Assembly: GCA_024734555.1 (NCBI GenBank)
Contig: JANPWX010000076.1
Coordinates: 946,689 to 1,010,688 of the forward strand
Length of the DNA: 64,000 nucleotides
Reading direction: 5' to 3'
Source: Trochalopteron elliotii
Taxonomy: Eukaryota; Chordata; Aves; Passeriformes; Leiothrichidae
The translations under genes were made by a program, and so were the position numbers. The first letter of the stretch is position 1. Each line of letters starts with the position of its first letter. This document shows positions 24,658 through 35,820 of this stretch, one piece after another. Below the pieces are notes generated by a model that was given only the letters and a program-made list of their open reading frames with translations, was not told the DNA's origin and searched no databases.

Positions 24658-24928
24658 AGGTACAGGACAAGAGAGAATGACTTCAAACTGAAGGAGAGGG
24701 AGGTTTAGATTAGATATAAGGAAGAAATTCTTACTGTGAGGGTGGTGAATCTCTGGAACAGGTTGTCCAGAGAAGTTGTGAATGTTCTATCCCTGGAAGT
24801 GTTCAAGGCCAGGTTGGATGGGACATCGAGCAATCTGGTCTAGTGAAAGGTGTCTCCATCCATGGCAGGTGATCTGAACTAGACGATCTTTAAGGTCCCT
24901 TCCAACTCAAACCATTTTACCATTCCCT
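24658..24928 (+). mobile_element. CR1 LINE 3' end
   Basis: The segment shows the CR1 3' region in order: GGTTTAGATTAGATATAAGG, then TCTTACTGTGAGGGTGGTGA, then CTGGAACAGGTTG, then GTGTTCAAGGCCAGGTTGGA, and finally GATCTTTAAGGTCCCTTCCA. It is 5' truncated in the terminal coding or UTR portion and ends without a clear octamer array. Orientation is + and it lies in a PRIM2 intron. It is homologous over its full length to the longer copy at 47530-48012. Confidence 0.95.
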
Positions 24929-25349
24929 GATAAATACATCTGTTGTGATGCTGTACTAAATGCACTGTAATGTGTTGCCTGCACATCTTACATATAGGGA
25001 GATAGAAAAGATAGGCTTTGAATTAGTTATTTTGAAATATCTATTATTTGTTTCAGAAAGTTTTCTTGGAGAAATTAACTTTTTCCCAAATCATGTCAAT
25101 AATAATAGCAAAAGCAAAAAGTAATAAAAATTTCTGGTTCTACAATCAGGAGAAACAGAGTCTAGACTAGTTCTTTCTGCCTTTCTATTAGGAGTAAAAA
25201 CATTTCTTTAGGGAAAAATACTTATGCCAATGAACAGCACATAACTTCAGAAGCAGGCTTGTTCTTTCTAGTAGAATTCTTTTCTTAATTAAAAAATCTT
25301 TTTTTCCTCTATAACTGGGTTAAATTTAAGGTTTTGATTAAGGCACTCA

Positions 25350-25700
25350 CTGAACTCTGTGTAATATTCCGAAGACAGGGAACCCCTTAAAATATGGGAA
25401 GCTGGACAGAGCAACGCAGATCCAACCAATATGGTCAGCATACGTTCTCCGGTTTGTTCAGTCTAAAATGGCAGGTTATAAACACTTCAATATAGTTTAC
25501 AATTACAAATATTTTCTCCTTGGTATACAGCATAAGGAAAAATGCAAACAGACATTGTTTATCTCATTCTTAAGGCGGCTAAAGTGTTCATGCTACAAAC
25601 TATATCTATTAATACCTATAAAAACCACTGTCCCACGATAATACCTTAACATAATTTCTAACTGTGGCACATACTTTTCTAACTGTGCCACAGGCTTCAC
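25350..25700 (-). mobile_element. Possible LTR-like relic, minus strand
   Basis: The minus strand reads like LTR sequence. It contains a duplicated TAACTGTGGCAC-type block (25656-25670 and 25677-25691, one mismatch), a TTTATAGG promoter-like stretch, and a GTTGCTCTGTCCAGC segment. No ends or target-site duplication could be fixed and I do not recognise a family. It may be ordinary intron sequence. Confidence 0.25.
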
Positions 25701-28548
25701 AGGCCTGGATCTGGGGCCCAGGCTGGGGTAGCTCAAACCTCAATCCAAATATAAATCATGCCCTCGCTCTCTGAGAAATTCTGCTACAATATTCTTCAAC
25801 AGATTTAGTGTTTTGGTGGGTTGGAGATTCTTCACAGAGATGGAAATAAATAAGCCAGTCTGTGCCTAGGCCTCTGATATGGCTGTATGTTTCTATGAGT
25901 GAAAAAAGTCCCATCAAAACAGTGAACAAAAACCTGCCAAACCTGCAAAAAGAAAACCACCCCAAAACCACTGCAGTGAAAAAAACCCTTAACACTCTCT
26001 CTGTTGATCTAATATTCAAAAAGTTTTAGGTTGTTGTTGTCTGTAAAAATATTTTCCCTTGCAGCTAAAGAAGCTTTCCAGGAAAAGTTAGAAATTAATC
26101 ATACATAACTGAGTCTTAAGTAGGAAGATTTTCATAAGTAAATTCTGCAATGTAAAAAAAACCAACTCCAAATTCGCTTTGAGTAAGTTGAAAATAACAG
26201 TGGATAATTATAGAGCCCCAACTATCCATGCAACATCTTTACTTCGAGTACTAGGATCTATAAAAGCAGGTGGCTGCATACATCTGCCAAACATCATCTC
26301 AGCCTCATTAGTAGTCAGTAGAGGAACATCAGAAAAGCAAGTTGCAGATGGCAGTGAAGAAAAAGGCACATAAGGACTAGCAGGAAAAGTCCTTGAGTAT
26401 GTACCTTTACTTACAAAATAAAGCAATGCAGCATAAATGGCTTAATGTATGTAGAGGCAAAAGAATTGCTGCTGTGAATTAAGCTTTTGAGTGGAGGTCT
26501 GTTTCTGGGAAATACTAGGGCAAAACAGCTGCAAGCTTGCTTTCATTGTGGACACAAATGTAGTAGAGAAGATAATATTTATTAGGGATGGTAAACCTGT
26601 TTTATTTTAATAGAGCATTTTTAGTTTCTCACACACAGAAGGGCTCCTTTCTAGCTGGGCTCCATTCTGTTGCAGTGTTTAACCTTTTCTGTTTCCTCTT
26701 AGCAATTTCTTCCCTGATAAAGCAAGTTAATTTTCTAAAGCTATTCTTCTTTAAATATGTTAAATGTGCCCATTATTCCCCCTCCTTTTCATATATGGAG
26801 AAGGTGAACCTGGTCCCCCATGATGTGCCCAGCTTAAACTTACATATATACTATTTTTTAATCTCATAGGGTTTATACTAAAAATTTGTCCATAACTCAG
26901 TTTGTTTGCTCACTTAAGGTTCTGAGATTTAAAATGTATTTACACCTAAATTTAGAAAACTTTTTATTTATATTATTTTATTACGTGTAATCTTGATCAA
27001 ATAAAGAAGAATATTGAGAAAACCTTTAAGTATTTATGACCTAGACTGAATTAGCTGATTTATTTCAACTGGAAAATTCAGGTTAGACAGGTCTGAATGC
27101 TACAGAATATTGTGAATGTTTCTTTTAACTAACCAACAGACAGATAGACAGACAATTACTCCATATTAGGTGAAAAAAACTTTTTAAGAAAGTATATGCG
27201 TATAACATGGTTAGCATTTTCTTTAAAGTAGAGATGGCTGTTTTGTATGGCATAGATTATATTGTAAGGAACAAACAAGGAAATGAAAGGCAATATGAAA
27301 TTGAAGTGTTTAGAATAGATGAGTTTTTTCAATCCTTAACTACTAACTTTTTCAGTCAATTTCAAGGAGAGATGAGAAAAAAATACATGAATGTACACAG
27401 AGAGTGGCAGATTTCAGACTTCATTGCCTAGCTGGCCTTGGCCTTTCTGTTTCACAGAAGGTTTAACAGGAGGTGGCAAGAGGGATAGAAATGTAATCAG
27501 TTGGGCTATTACAGTGAAATAATGGGGCTAAGTACTTTCCTGGCAGTGTGTTGCTGTTTTTATCCATTCAGCAGATGTAATTTATTTATATATCTGTCAA
27601 TAAATACAAGGCAGCATCCGATAATGAGTACAGCAGGGATTTAAGCTGTGTATTGCTGTGTTTGACACAAAGGTCAACCTTGGGAAATGGCTTAAAATTA
27701 ACATTTCTTGAAAACTATTTTTCCTTCTGCTGAGGCTATCTCTTAATTCCAGCAATTTTCTCTGTTTGATAAGCAGAGAGAGCATACATTTTGATTATAT
27801 AAAGGAGGGAGGAGGTAATGAAACTTTAAAATATTTCAAACAGCATTGCATTCTGGTGATAAGAATGGGACTTCATGCAGCACAGAAGAGATTACCTGAA
27901 GTAGAATTGGAAAGCAAATTGTATTTACAAAAGATGGCATGATTTTCCTAATACGTGTTCAAAACAGCCTATTCACTCACATATTCTGCTGAGCTTGACT
28001 AGAAATAGCTTCATTTCAAAAAGGACAAATCTGATTGAAGGTAAAAGCATTCCCCTCTCACAGATACTTGTCTAAAGGATTTGCATTAAATTTTCTTGAT
28101 GGGAGCACAGTAGTATTTTGCTGTGCATCTGCATGAACTGGTAATGTGGAAAATAAAAATACAAATCGTGTTCTTGATTGCTTCATGCTTCAACCACTTG
28201 AATTGCTAGATTTATGTCTGCAATTATGGAAGAGATGTTGCAATATGATAGTTTGACAATAACTGTCACAATTATATTACCAAAATATAGATTCAACTTA
28301 TTCTTGAAGTTAAGAGTATTGAAATTACATTGTAAGGGTCGGGCATGCCTTCCTGTGGTTTATCTTGTTTTTAACGTAGCCAGGGCATTTTAAAACATTG
28401 CTAGTTATTAGTAAGATTCTCAGGTGTCATGTGCTGCAGATGTCTATGAGCTGTTGCACAAGGCTGTCATGGAATACCTTGTTGAAAGTATCAATAAGTT
28501 GAATGTGTGCTGGGTGTGAATCTGTCACGTTCCTCTCCCTCTGTGCAG

Positions 28549-28617
28549 GTGCTGGAGCTGGTGAAGGGCATGCATTACCAACTGGCCTGCCAGAAGTACT
28601 TCGAGTTGACGCATGAT
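28549..28617 (+). CDS. PRIM2: PRIM2 exon: fourth cluster cysteine (human residues ~411-433)
   Basis: This 69 bp exon encodes 23 residues, [20 protein letters not shown] then THD, in phase 0 at both ends. The Cys at 28588-28590 in LACQKYFE matches human Cys424, the last of the four 4Fe-4S ligands. The acceptor is TGTGCAG|GTG and the donor is GAT|GTGAGT at 28618. Because the exon length is a multiple of three, skipping it would keep the frame but remove a cluster ligand. The start and end are fixed by splice consensus and by alignment to the family. Confidence 0.96.
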
Positions 28618-31600
28618 GTGAGTAGCTACCTTTCTTTGTTCAGCTGTTATCACCCACTTTGTCTTGAGGAAGGCCTTGGAAATCACAAATGAAGCCCAGA
28701 GACTATTTTCAGTTTGCCCATTTATCATTAGTTGTTTTGCCTTGTTAGTTTTGTTTTCAGTAATTTCAAATATTCTTTCGTCATTTTCTGCATTTATTTA
28801 TTGATGTTATTAATGCCCTCAACATTACAAGATGTAGTAAAACATTATGCTGTCTTCCTGAAAAGCTCAATATTGTTGAGTCTTATCTATTTCAAGTCAT
28901 TTAGTTTTTTCAGTATTCTGCTTTTAATCAAATTTGTAGGCTTTAATGCATTGAGCAAATTTGATGTGTTTAGATACACCATAAAAATTAAAGAGAAAGT
29001 ATCTAAAACCTCTTAATTTAATCTCCCAGCAATTGCATGGTTCCTTTGTTAATTTTTATTTGATATTTTTTCACATTTGTGTGATTATTTTTCTAAATTG
29101 AGATGAGCATTCTCAGAGCTTCCCCATTTGCTTCATTGTAAACAGTTATTTTAAAATTTTGTCCAAAAATTTTTAAGATAACAAATGGCCACACTTTATC
29201 TCCTATGTAATTTCTTGATCCAAAGAACCAGCTTTTGCACTGGTTCAAGATTCCTTGTCATCATAAAAACCCCCAGTGAAGTATGGATGTTCTTACAGCT
29301 TTGTTCTCTTCACGAACTGAAAAATGGAAACACCCCTTTCAAACAGCAGATTATGGAACAGCCTTACTAAAGATATGGATGAGGATTAGATGACTCATCC
29401 AGAGGCATTTACCACTGACTTTCTTGTTCTTACCCATTTTCACAATTGATTTAAGTGGAACTGTTTGTCTTCACATATTTCCAGCAGTCATATGTATGAA
29501 TGTATAGCAAAGGTGTACCCTGATCCTGTGTCCAGTGCTGTTTTGGCAGCTGTATTTTGAGAGGAACACTTTGTCTTACAGTGTTAGAAAGTTTGAGAAA
29601 AAGTCTAATAATGTGGAAGGAAATTCAAAATAGTGTACAATTTTAAATCTAGGTAACACTTGCTCTGTCTAAGCTCATGTCAGTAGAAATAATATTTTCC
29701 CAAGATAGACCCCAAGATCAGCATTCATCAAAAGATAAATCAGTACTTGCACTGTAGACAAGTTGTCTTTCCATTCTTCTATGGGAAATTCCAGAAAAAC
29801 ATTATTTTTTTATCAGTTTTCTGGTAATATAAATATCTGTCTTTGCTGCTTGCACTCACAATTGTCTTTCTGCTTTGCTCGATATTATCTCAGTGAGAGA
29901 AAGCAGCATACACAGACACTGTAGTTTGAATGGCACATGCTTATGATGACAATTTTTTTACAGAATTAAGCTGCTCAACTTTCACTGTTACCACCCTGCT
30001 TGGACTGATTTTTTTCTATTTTACACCTATATGCTTTATTAATTTCTAATTTTCTTTCTGTGGGGTGGTAAAATGATGTGTCTCTGAAGCTGGTGACCTT
30101 TGTTTTCAGTCAAACCTTTACTTTCCAGTATATCACTAGTAGATATTTTCAGTGAAAGAAATTCCAGAAGAATTGATTAGCATAACTTTGCTTGTTTCTT
30201 TGAGCAGGGGAACAATCTTAAGAAAATTTTCATGGAAGTAATGGACTTGCTTGCATGGAGAATTTTAACTTAAATTATGTAAAAATTTTTCCAAGAAAGT
30301 GTTTGATATATGTTAGTGTTGCCTGGAATTCTTAAAACTTACGGTGTATGTGGATTAGATTGACTATGAATGACTTTGTAACAGAAACTTATTCAAGATT
30401 TTCTTTCTCAATTTTTTGAGAGTCAGCTTCAGCAGTCTAGTGCTTGGCACTAAGACTGTGCTAATACATACAGCTGGACTAGAGAGAGAATATTTACATA
30501 CATTTTTGGAGGTTGGGTGATGGGGGTTGTGTTCTTGCACTTCAGTGCTATGTGTTTAAATAGCCTGGGCTAACAAAAAGCTGATGTTCTGTGTATTCTG
30601 TGTAACTTGGGCTTGTTAACTTCAATGCTGCACCTCTCCTGAACTTTGGTTTCACTTTTTCACAACCACAGAAGAGCAGCAGACATAATTTTTGTGGTCC
30701 AGTGCATGGACCTGGCAGGAACTAAGATACATGTAGGCAATTTGTTAACTTTTCAGTAAGTGTGAGAAAGGAAAGCTGTAGCACCATGATTGCTTCACCT
30801 GGTTTTTCTCTGATATCAGCTGTAGCATTATCAGCTGTCATTTTAGAAATTCCTGGTTAAAACCCAAAGCTTTTATAGCTTCAAAACTATTATTTCATGA
30901 TTTTGAAAACAATATTTTCTGTAGCAGGGATTCTAAACTGGAGTTTGTAAGAGAGCCAGTGTGTACAAAATGTGCTGAATCCAAAAAACATCTTGTGTTA
31001 GTGTCACCTACTTAGATGGATTATACAGTTTTGTCTGAAGTGGCAGGTCTTTTTGCTTGGTTAAAAACGTAAAGTTTTAAAGCTTCTGCATGTTGAAATT
31101 TTCAAGTTTTGCCTGCACAGAAAATACGTTTTTCTTTGGGTATGACAGATTCCAGATAGATTTACCAGTGTGAATTGGCAAAGCTGTTAGAGAAATCTAC
31201 TTTCTCTATTTCTTGTAGTAAGTCTCAGCTAACTTACAACTAAGTTAATGATAAGGCTTTTAAAATTAATGTGCTTTGATCTATATTACTTAAAAACATT
31301 GTAGAACTTACATAAAGTTGTATGAGCAGCCTAATGTAAAAAAATACTTCTATTTTCATGAATTTCCAGCCAGAGCAGAATATTTTTATTCAAAGAAATG
31401 CTTACTGAACCCTGTTGAAAATGACAGAGAACTGAGTTCTTTCTATATCACTATATCACAAATGAAGATAATGAAAAAATCTTTCTCTTTTAAGGCTCCC
31501 AGAAAAAGTTGATAGTTTGAATGGGTGGAATTCTTTTAATTAAGGGTTGTCTAAGCTTCATCTGATAAGAGTTTTATTTAAGTAGCATTCAAGTTTGAAA

Positions 31601-33467
31601 AGGAGAAAATGGTACATGGAAGCATACAACAATTTTAACTAACAACCCCTAAATAGCTTTAAAAAACCCACAAATTAAAACTCAAAAGTACCATCACACA
31701 CCTCTGAAGACATGGTTGCAGGCTCCATTCATATAGTGAGCTGCTTCTACAGCTTATTCCAGACTGCTGGGGAGAGAAGAGTTTAGAATAAAATTAAGAG
31801 TTACAAAGTGACTCTTAAATTGGTCTGAAGAGAATTGAGATTTTAAGGTTAAAAAAAACAGAGCTCATTAAGAGCTTCTAAAAGGAATGCCAGTTTTTCA
31901 TGATATCACTTCTTTTTAAGCCTTTTTTCTGTAAGGAAGTAATTTAGTTCCCATGTAATGAAAATTGGAGCATGGACCAAAGCTGGCTGGATGAAACTCA
32001 TCCAGATAAGACTAAAATCAAATTCAGTGATGACTTTGGGTTAGGTTTTTTTGGTTTTTTTTTTCGTCATGCCTTTGAGTACCAAATTAAAGTTCTAGGA
32101 CTGTTACTTACTTTTAAGATTTTTTCAAGCAAGGTCACTGACTAAAGTTGCTAATTCATGTCTGAATTAGATTTTGTTATCCATGTCACCATTTTCTAAT
32201 GGAGCTAAGCTAGGCAGTGGTAGTGCATTTAATCAGGGTTCCATTTGGAGCACACACTGATCCTCTGTTTTATGATTATTCACAAGCGGCTGAAATTTAA
32301 ATTGATGGGGTTTGGCATATTAAATTAGCCACAGTATGTCCTCAGGAGACTCTGTGTGTGTGCAGAGTTGCTTATTATGCCTCAGTTGGCTCCTCCCTTG
32401 TGGAAAAAAAGAGATATAGTGGGAGCAGAAATTTACAGGTATATGTCTCTTAGTCTCCCATGGTGTGTTGTACCCCATGCTTGGTACATCTTCCAATGTA
32501 TTTTAAGAGCAGTAATTTTTTTAAATGTTCCTAGAATTCATATGAACTGACAGGCACATGAAAGGTGCAGGTTGCCTTGAATAGGAGCTGAAGGTGTCTT
32601 TTAAAGTAAGCATTTTCAATTTTGAGCCTTCCCAAAAGAAAAACAAAAGTTGTAACTTAAAGCTGAAAGCTTTGTTGATTTGAAGTATTTGATGAGCATT
32701 AATTGAATGTTTGTTTATCAAATAATTTCAGAGCTGAAAATATGCACCTGCTAAGTAAAAAGTAGTAATACAAATATGCTGCACCTTGTGCTAGTTTTCT
32801 GTATTCTTTTCCACTGAAGACTAAATATTCTGTGGTACAGGTTGTGCATCTGGAGTCAGCATTGCTGATGGTGGCACTGATGGAGCAAAGATAAGCTTGA
32901 TCTGTGGGGCTTCTGTCTTAGCCTGCTGCCTTGTAAATATTGCATTTGTGCCTTCTGGGGAGACCAGGAAAAGACATGAAGTGACCCTTTTCCATTTGCA
33001 GTTTCACGCTGATACTTGAGATCTAGATTTATACTGTGCAGTTGCTACAACTTCTAGTAGTATTTTCGACTTCCATTTGCACTCTAGACTTCTCTCACTC
33101 CCTCTTTTGGGTGGTGAAAGTCCATTTTAAGATGCAGGTTCAGTGGTCCTACATCTCTAAAGAGGTGCCATTTTACTTATGTGTGTTTAGATGTTTTGGG
33201 GTATTATTTTTCTTTACTGTAGTAAAGACAGTGTGAAATAATGTTTGAATATAAAAAGGTTTTTTTTTCTACAATGAAGGAAAAAAATTTCTGATGAAAC
33301 TAGATTTGTGTCATGCTGACATTTACTGAGGCATTATTTACAAACCAATGCTTTTTTCTTCAACAAAATTGGAAATTATGAAATTGTTAATTAGTCTCTT
33401 CTTGAATATGAAAAAGATTTTTGGAAATAAGTGTAATGACTTGGTATTCTTTTCCTTTTATGTGCAG
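28618..33467 (+). other. PRIM2: PRIM2 intron, 4.9 kb, phase 0
   Basis: The donor is GTGAGT and the acceptor is TTTTCCTTTTATGTGCAG ending at 33467. I see no named transposon, RNA gene or other exon in it. It is AT-rich and has a few short homopolymer runs. Confidence 0.9.
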
Positions 33468-33695
33468 GTTGATGACATTGGGTTTTCTTTGAGTCATCCT
33501 AATCAGTACTTTACAGAGAGTCAGAAGCTGTTAAGTGGTGGTAGAGAACTGAAGAAGGAATTCAATAACTCAGGAAACTTTCAACAAAAAAATAATAGCC
33601 AGGAAAGCATAAATTCAAGTTCTACTCCCACCTCTTCAAATGCAAAAGCTGATATGGAACTGGAAGGACTGGAAGCATACTTCACTGAAGACTAA
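33468..33695 (+). CDS. PRIM2: PRIM2 last coding exon: C-terminal tail and stop
   Basis: The exon encodes 75 residues and a TAA stop at 33693-33695. It begins VDDIGFSLSHPNQYFTESQK, which closes the folded C-terminal domain. A low-complexity Asn/Ser/Gln-rich linker follows, then an acidic end, MELEGLEAYFTED. The human tail has the same plan and is one residue longer. The cysteines found in human VDDC and FCES are Ile and Thr here; neither is a cluster ligand, so this should not affect the cluster. The open frame continues upstream to 33348, but that part is intron, as shown by the acceptor at 33465-33467. The linker is far less conserved than the flanking blocks, as expected for a disordered segment. 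Confidence 0.96.
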   Translation, partial: VDDIGFSLSHPNQYFTESQKLLSGGRELKKEFNNSGNFQQKNNSQESINSSSTPTSSNAKADMELEGLEAYFTED

Positions 33696-34050
33696 GCAGC
33701 TGTGCTATTTGTGTGTTATTTGTGTTAGTTTTACTTTCTTACGTTCTTGCCCTTCTCCAGGATTTGTCCCTATACTAAGGAATATGCACTTCACCACCTG
33801 GAAGACAGAAGCATTTAGTGCTTTTAGTAGGCTGAAAAAATGAAAGATAAATATTGCACCCAGTATTTATTCCTGCTGCTTTAGGAAGCTGTTTTATAGG
33901 TTGTGTTTAAGGATGGGAAGCTTTCTTCACAATTATTAGGTAATTTTTGCCTGACTTACCTTTTTTGGTTTTTTTCAATGAGTTCAAATATTTTTATCCC
34001 CTTTTGTGATCACTTTTCTATGTATCATCTTAATAAAAAAATTGCAAAGC
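33696..34050 (+). other. PRIM2: PRIM2 3' UTR
   Basis: The stretch between the stop codon and the first good poly(A) signal has no open frame of note and no repeat. The 3' end is inferred from the AATAAA at 34032-34037 and the T-rich sequence at 34056-34075. The true cleavage site needs transcript evidence. Confidence 0.7.
34032..34037 (+). promoter_or_regulatory. PRIM2: Poly(A) signal AATAAA of PRIM2
   Basis: A canonical AATAAA lies 337 bases after the stop codon. A T-rich downstream element with TTTTTTGTATTTTC follows within 20-40 bases, as expected for a cleavage site near 34050. Confidence 0.75.
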
Positions 34051-35175
34051 GAAAGTTTTTTGTATTTTCTTTTTAGCTATATTGGGATGGTAATTAGGTT
34101 GGAGTTCTTATGATCAAAATTACCCTCTGGAGGAGTCTGTCTGTCTCTTCTATATGAGGAGCTGAGGGAAATCAGCTTCCTAATATGTACCTTGACACTA
34201 AATTTAGAGAGCTGGTTTTGATACTTGGAAGAGAACATAATTAGACATCTGTATGTAAGAAAGTAGTAAAAAAAAAGATATTCTACCAACTGACTCATCA
34301 TGAAGAAGCTAAAAGCTTATTAGTATATATTTGTTTTAAAGCTTTCTCAATATCTGAGTGTGGTTGGAGCCTCCTGTGTCACGCTAAGCTAAACAGCCAT
34401 CAAATGAAGCTTTGAGTCCCCTGCACTCCACCCGTTCTCCCAAAGCCTGGGTTGCCCAATACACAAACGGCTTTCAGTCCAGCAGAAACCATCCTGTGGT
34501 GGATGGGAGCTCCAAATAGAGCTGGTATTGTCTAGCATGCTCTTTGGGTATTCTCCCAGGGATTTAAAAGACCTCAATTTTATTTTGCCAGCTGCTTAAG
34601 GAGTTTCAAGACAACATTATGCTCTCCCTGGAGAGCGACCTCGCTACCAGTGCAGCCTTAATCACATAAACACAGCTCTGTCATTGCTAGGGGCTTGCAC
34701 CAACTCTGTGAGGCCTTGATGTGAAGACCCACTGCCTTCCGTTTTTCTGAGCTTGCCTTGCCCTGCCTGAAACTTTGCTTTGGCTGTAACTTTGTCTCTT
34801 TAATGACAGCCTAGCTTGGTGCAGTTGTGTGCACTGTTGCCTGTGTTTATAATGATTCTGATATAATTCTGTGGCTAATGGCTAGGAAGTAATAAGTAGT
34901 TACTTTGTATAGAATGAATTCATCTATGATTTTAGGTGCCAGAGGCTCCATGGATGTGCCAAGCACGGGTCCTTATACAAGGATGGTTTCTCCTATTGGG
35001 TAAGCTCCTGGCATCACCCCACCTGATGTGGGGAAGTCCACGGGTTGTAGTAGAGGTTAAAAAACTTTGGGTTTTGAAGTTTCTTTGGAAGTGGTAACTG
35101 TCCTCTGATTTAGCATTACTGAATACCTGAGTTGGAGGTGCCTAAGTGGACACCATGAATTTTTTCAATAGAAAT
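34051..35175. other. Intergenic, nothing recognised
   Basis: This is non-repetitive sequence just downstream of PRIM2. I see no exon with splice signals, no RNA gene and no named repeat. Confidence 0.5.
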
Positions 35176-35820
35176 TGTTGGAGTCCAGGGCATTCCTTTG
35201 GTTGCCCTGGATGGTCACAGACCTCGGCAGAGAGGCCTGGGACCCAAGAAAGAGTGTTTGAATCCTGGGCAGGGGGTCTGTCCAGGGGGGTTGCCTGGCA
35301 CAGAGCCCAGGAAGACAGTCTTTGACTAGTCCATGGAAAAAGCTTTTAACATTGAGAGAAGAATTACAAGTCACAAAGGTGTGAAAATAGTAGTGTAGCT
35401 AATCAGAGGGTGGAGAATTTTGTAGTTCTGGGATTTTTAGCATAGAGGTAAATGGGGGACAAGATGGAGGATTTAGGGTGTTGCCCTGAGTTCTTCTTTG
35501 TCCTCGTCCTCCATCTTCTGATGTGACGTGGGCACAAAGTAGTGTAAGGAGATTGGGTCAAAGTAGAAATGACCTTTTTAGTATAGATAATAGGCATTGG
35601 CACAGAATTGTAAATAACAGACACGTAATTATCTGTGTAAGAGGCAGCGACTTCCCATCACGGAGGGAGTCACCCTGTGTCTGAGCTGCTGTGAACATCT
35701 CGGCTGAGCACAGAGAAATTTGCAAGATAAGAAATAATAAACATGCGAGAAACCAAGAAACAACAAGACCTTGAGACTCCTCTTCATTCTCGTGCCGAGC
35801 TAAAAGGCTTCAGAGGGACA
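35176..35820 (+). mobile_element. Probable solo LTR of an endogenous retrovirus
   Basis: The segment starts TGTTGGAGTCCAGGGCATTC at 35176. It has a GC-rich 5' part, AATAAA at 35736-35741, and an end region TCTCGTGCCGAGC followed by CAGAGGGACA at 35820. This layout (TG start, poly(A) signal about 85 bases before a CA end) is that of an LTR in + orientation. I could not find a convincing target-site duplication, so the 3' end may be misplaced. No retroviral coding region adjoins it. Short open frames on the minus strand at 35165-35997 are not genes. Confidence 0.6.

Larger units (their letters stand above)
21474..28548 (+). other. PRIM2: PRIM2 intron, 7.1 kb, phase 0
   Basis: The donor is GTAAGG and the acceptor is CTCTCCCTCTGTGCAG ending at 28548. 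It contains the CR1 3' end at 24658-24928 and an LTR-like stretch near 25350-25700. From 21474 to 24657 and from 25710 to 28548 I recognise no gene or named repeat. A 137-residue open frame at 23509-23922 has no recognisable similarity. Confidence 0.9.

Noticed and set aside
33348..33467. Upstream extension of the last PRIM2 frame starting with Met
   Set aside because: A pyrimidine tract and CAG acceptor at 33465-33467 show this is intron; the exon begins at 33468.
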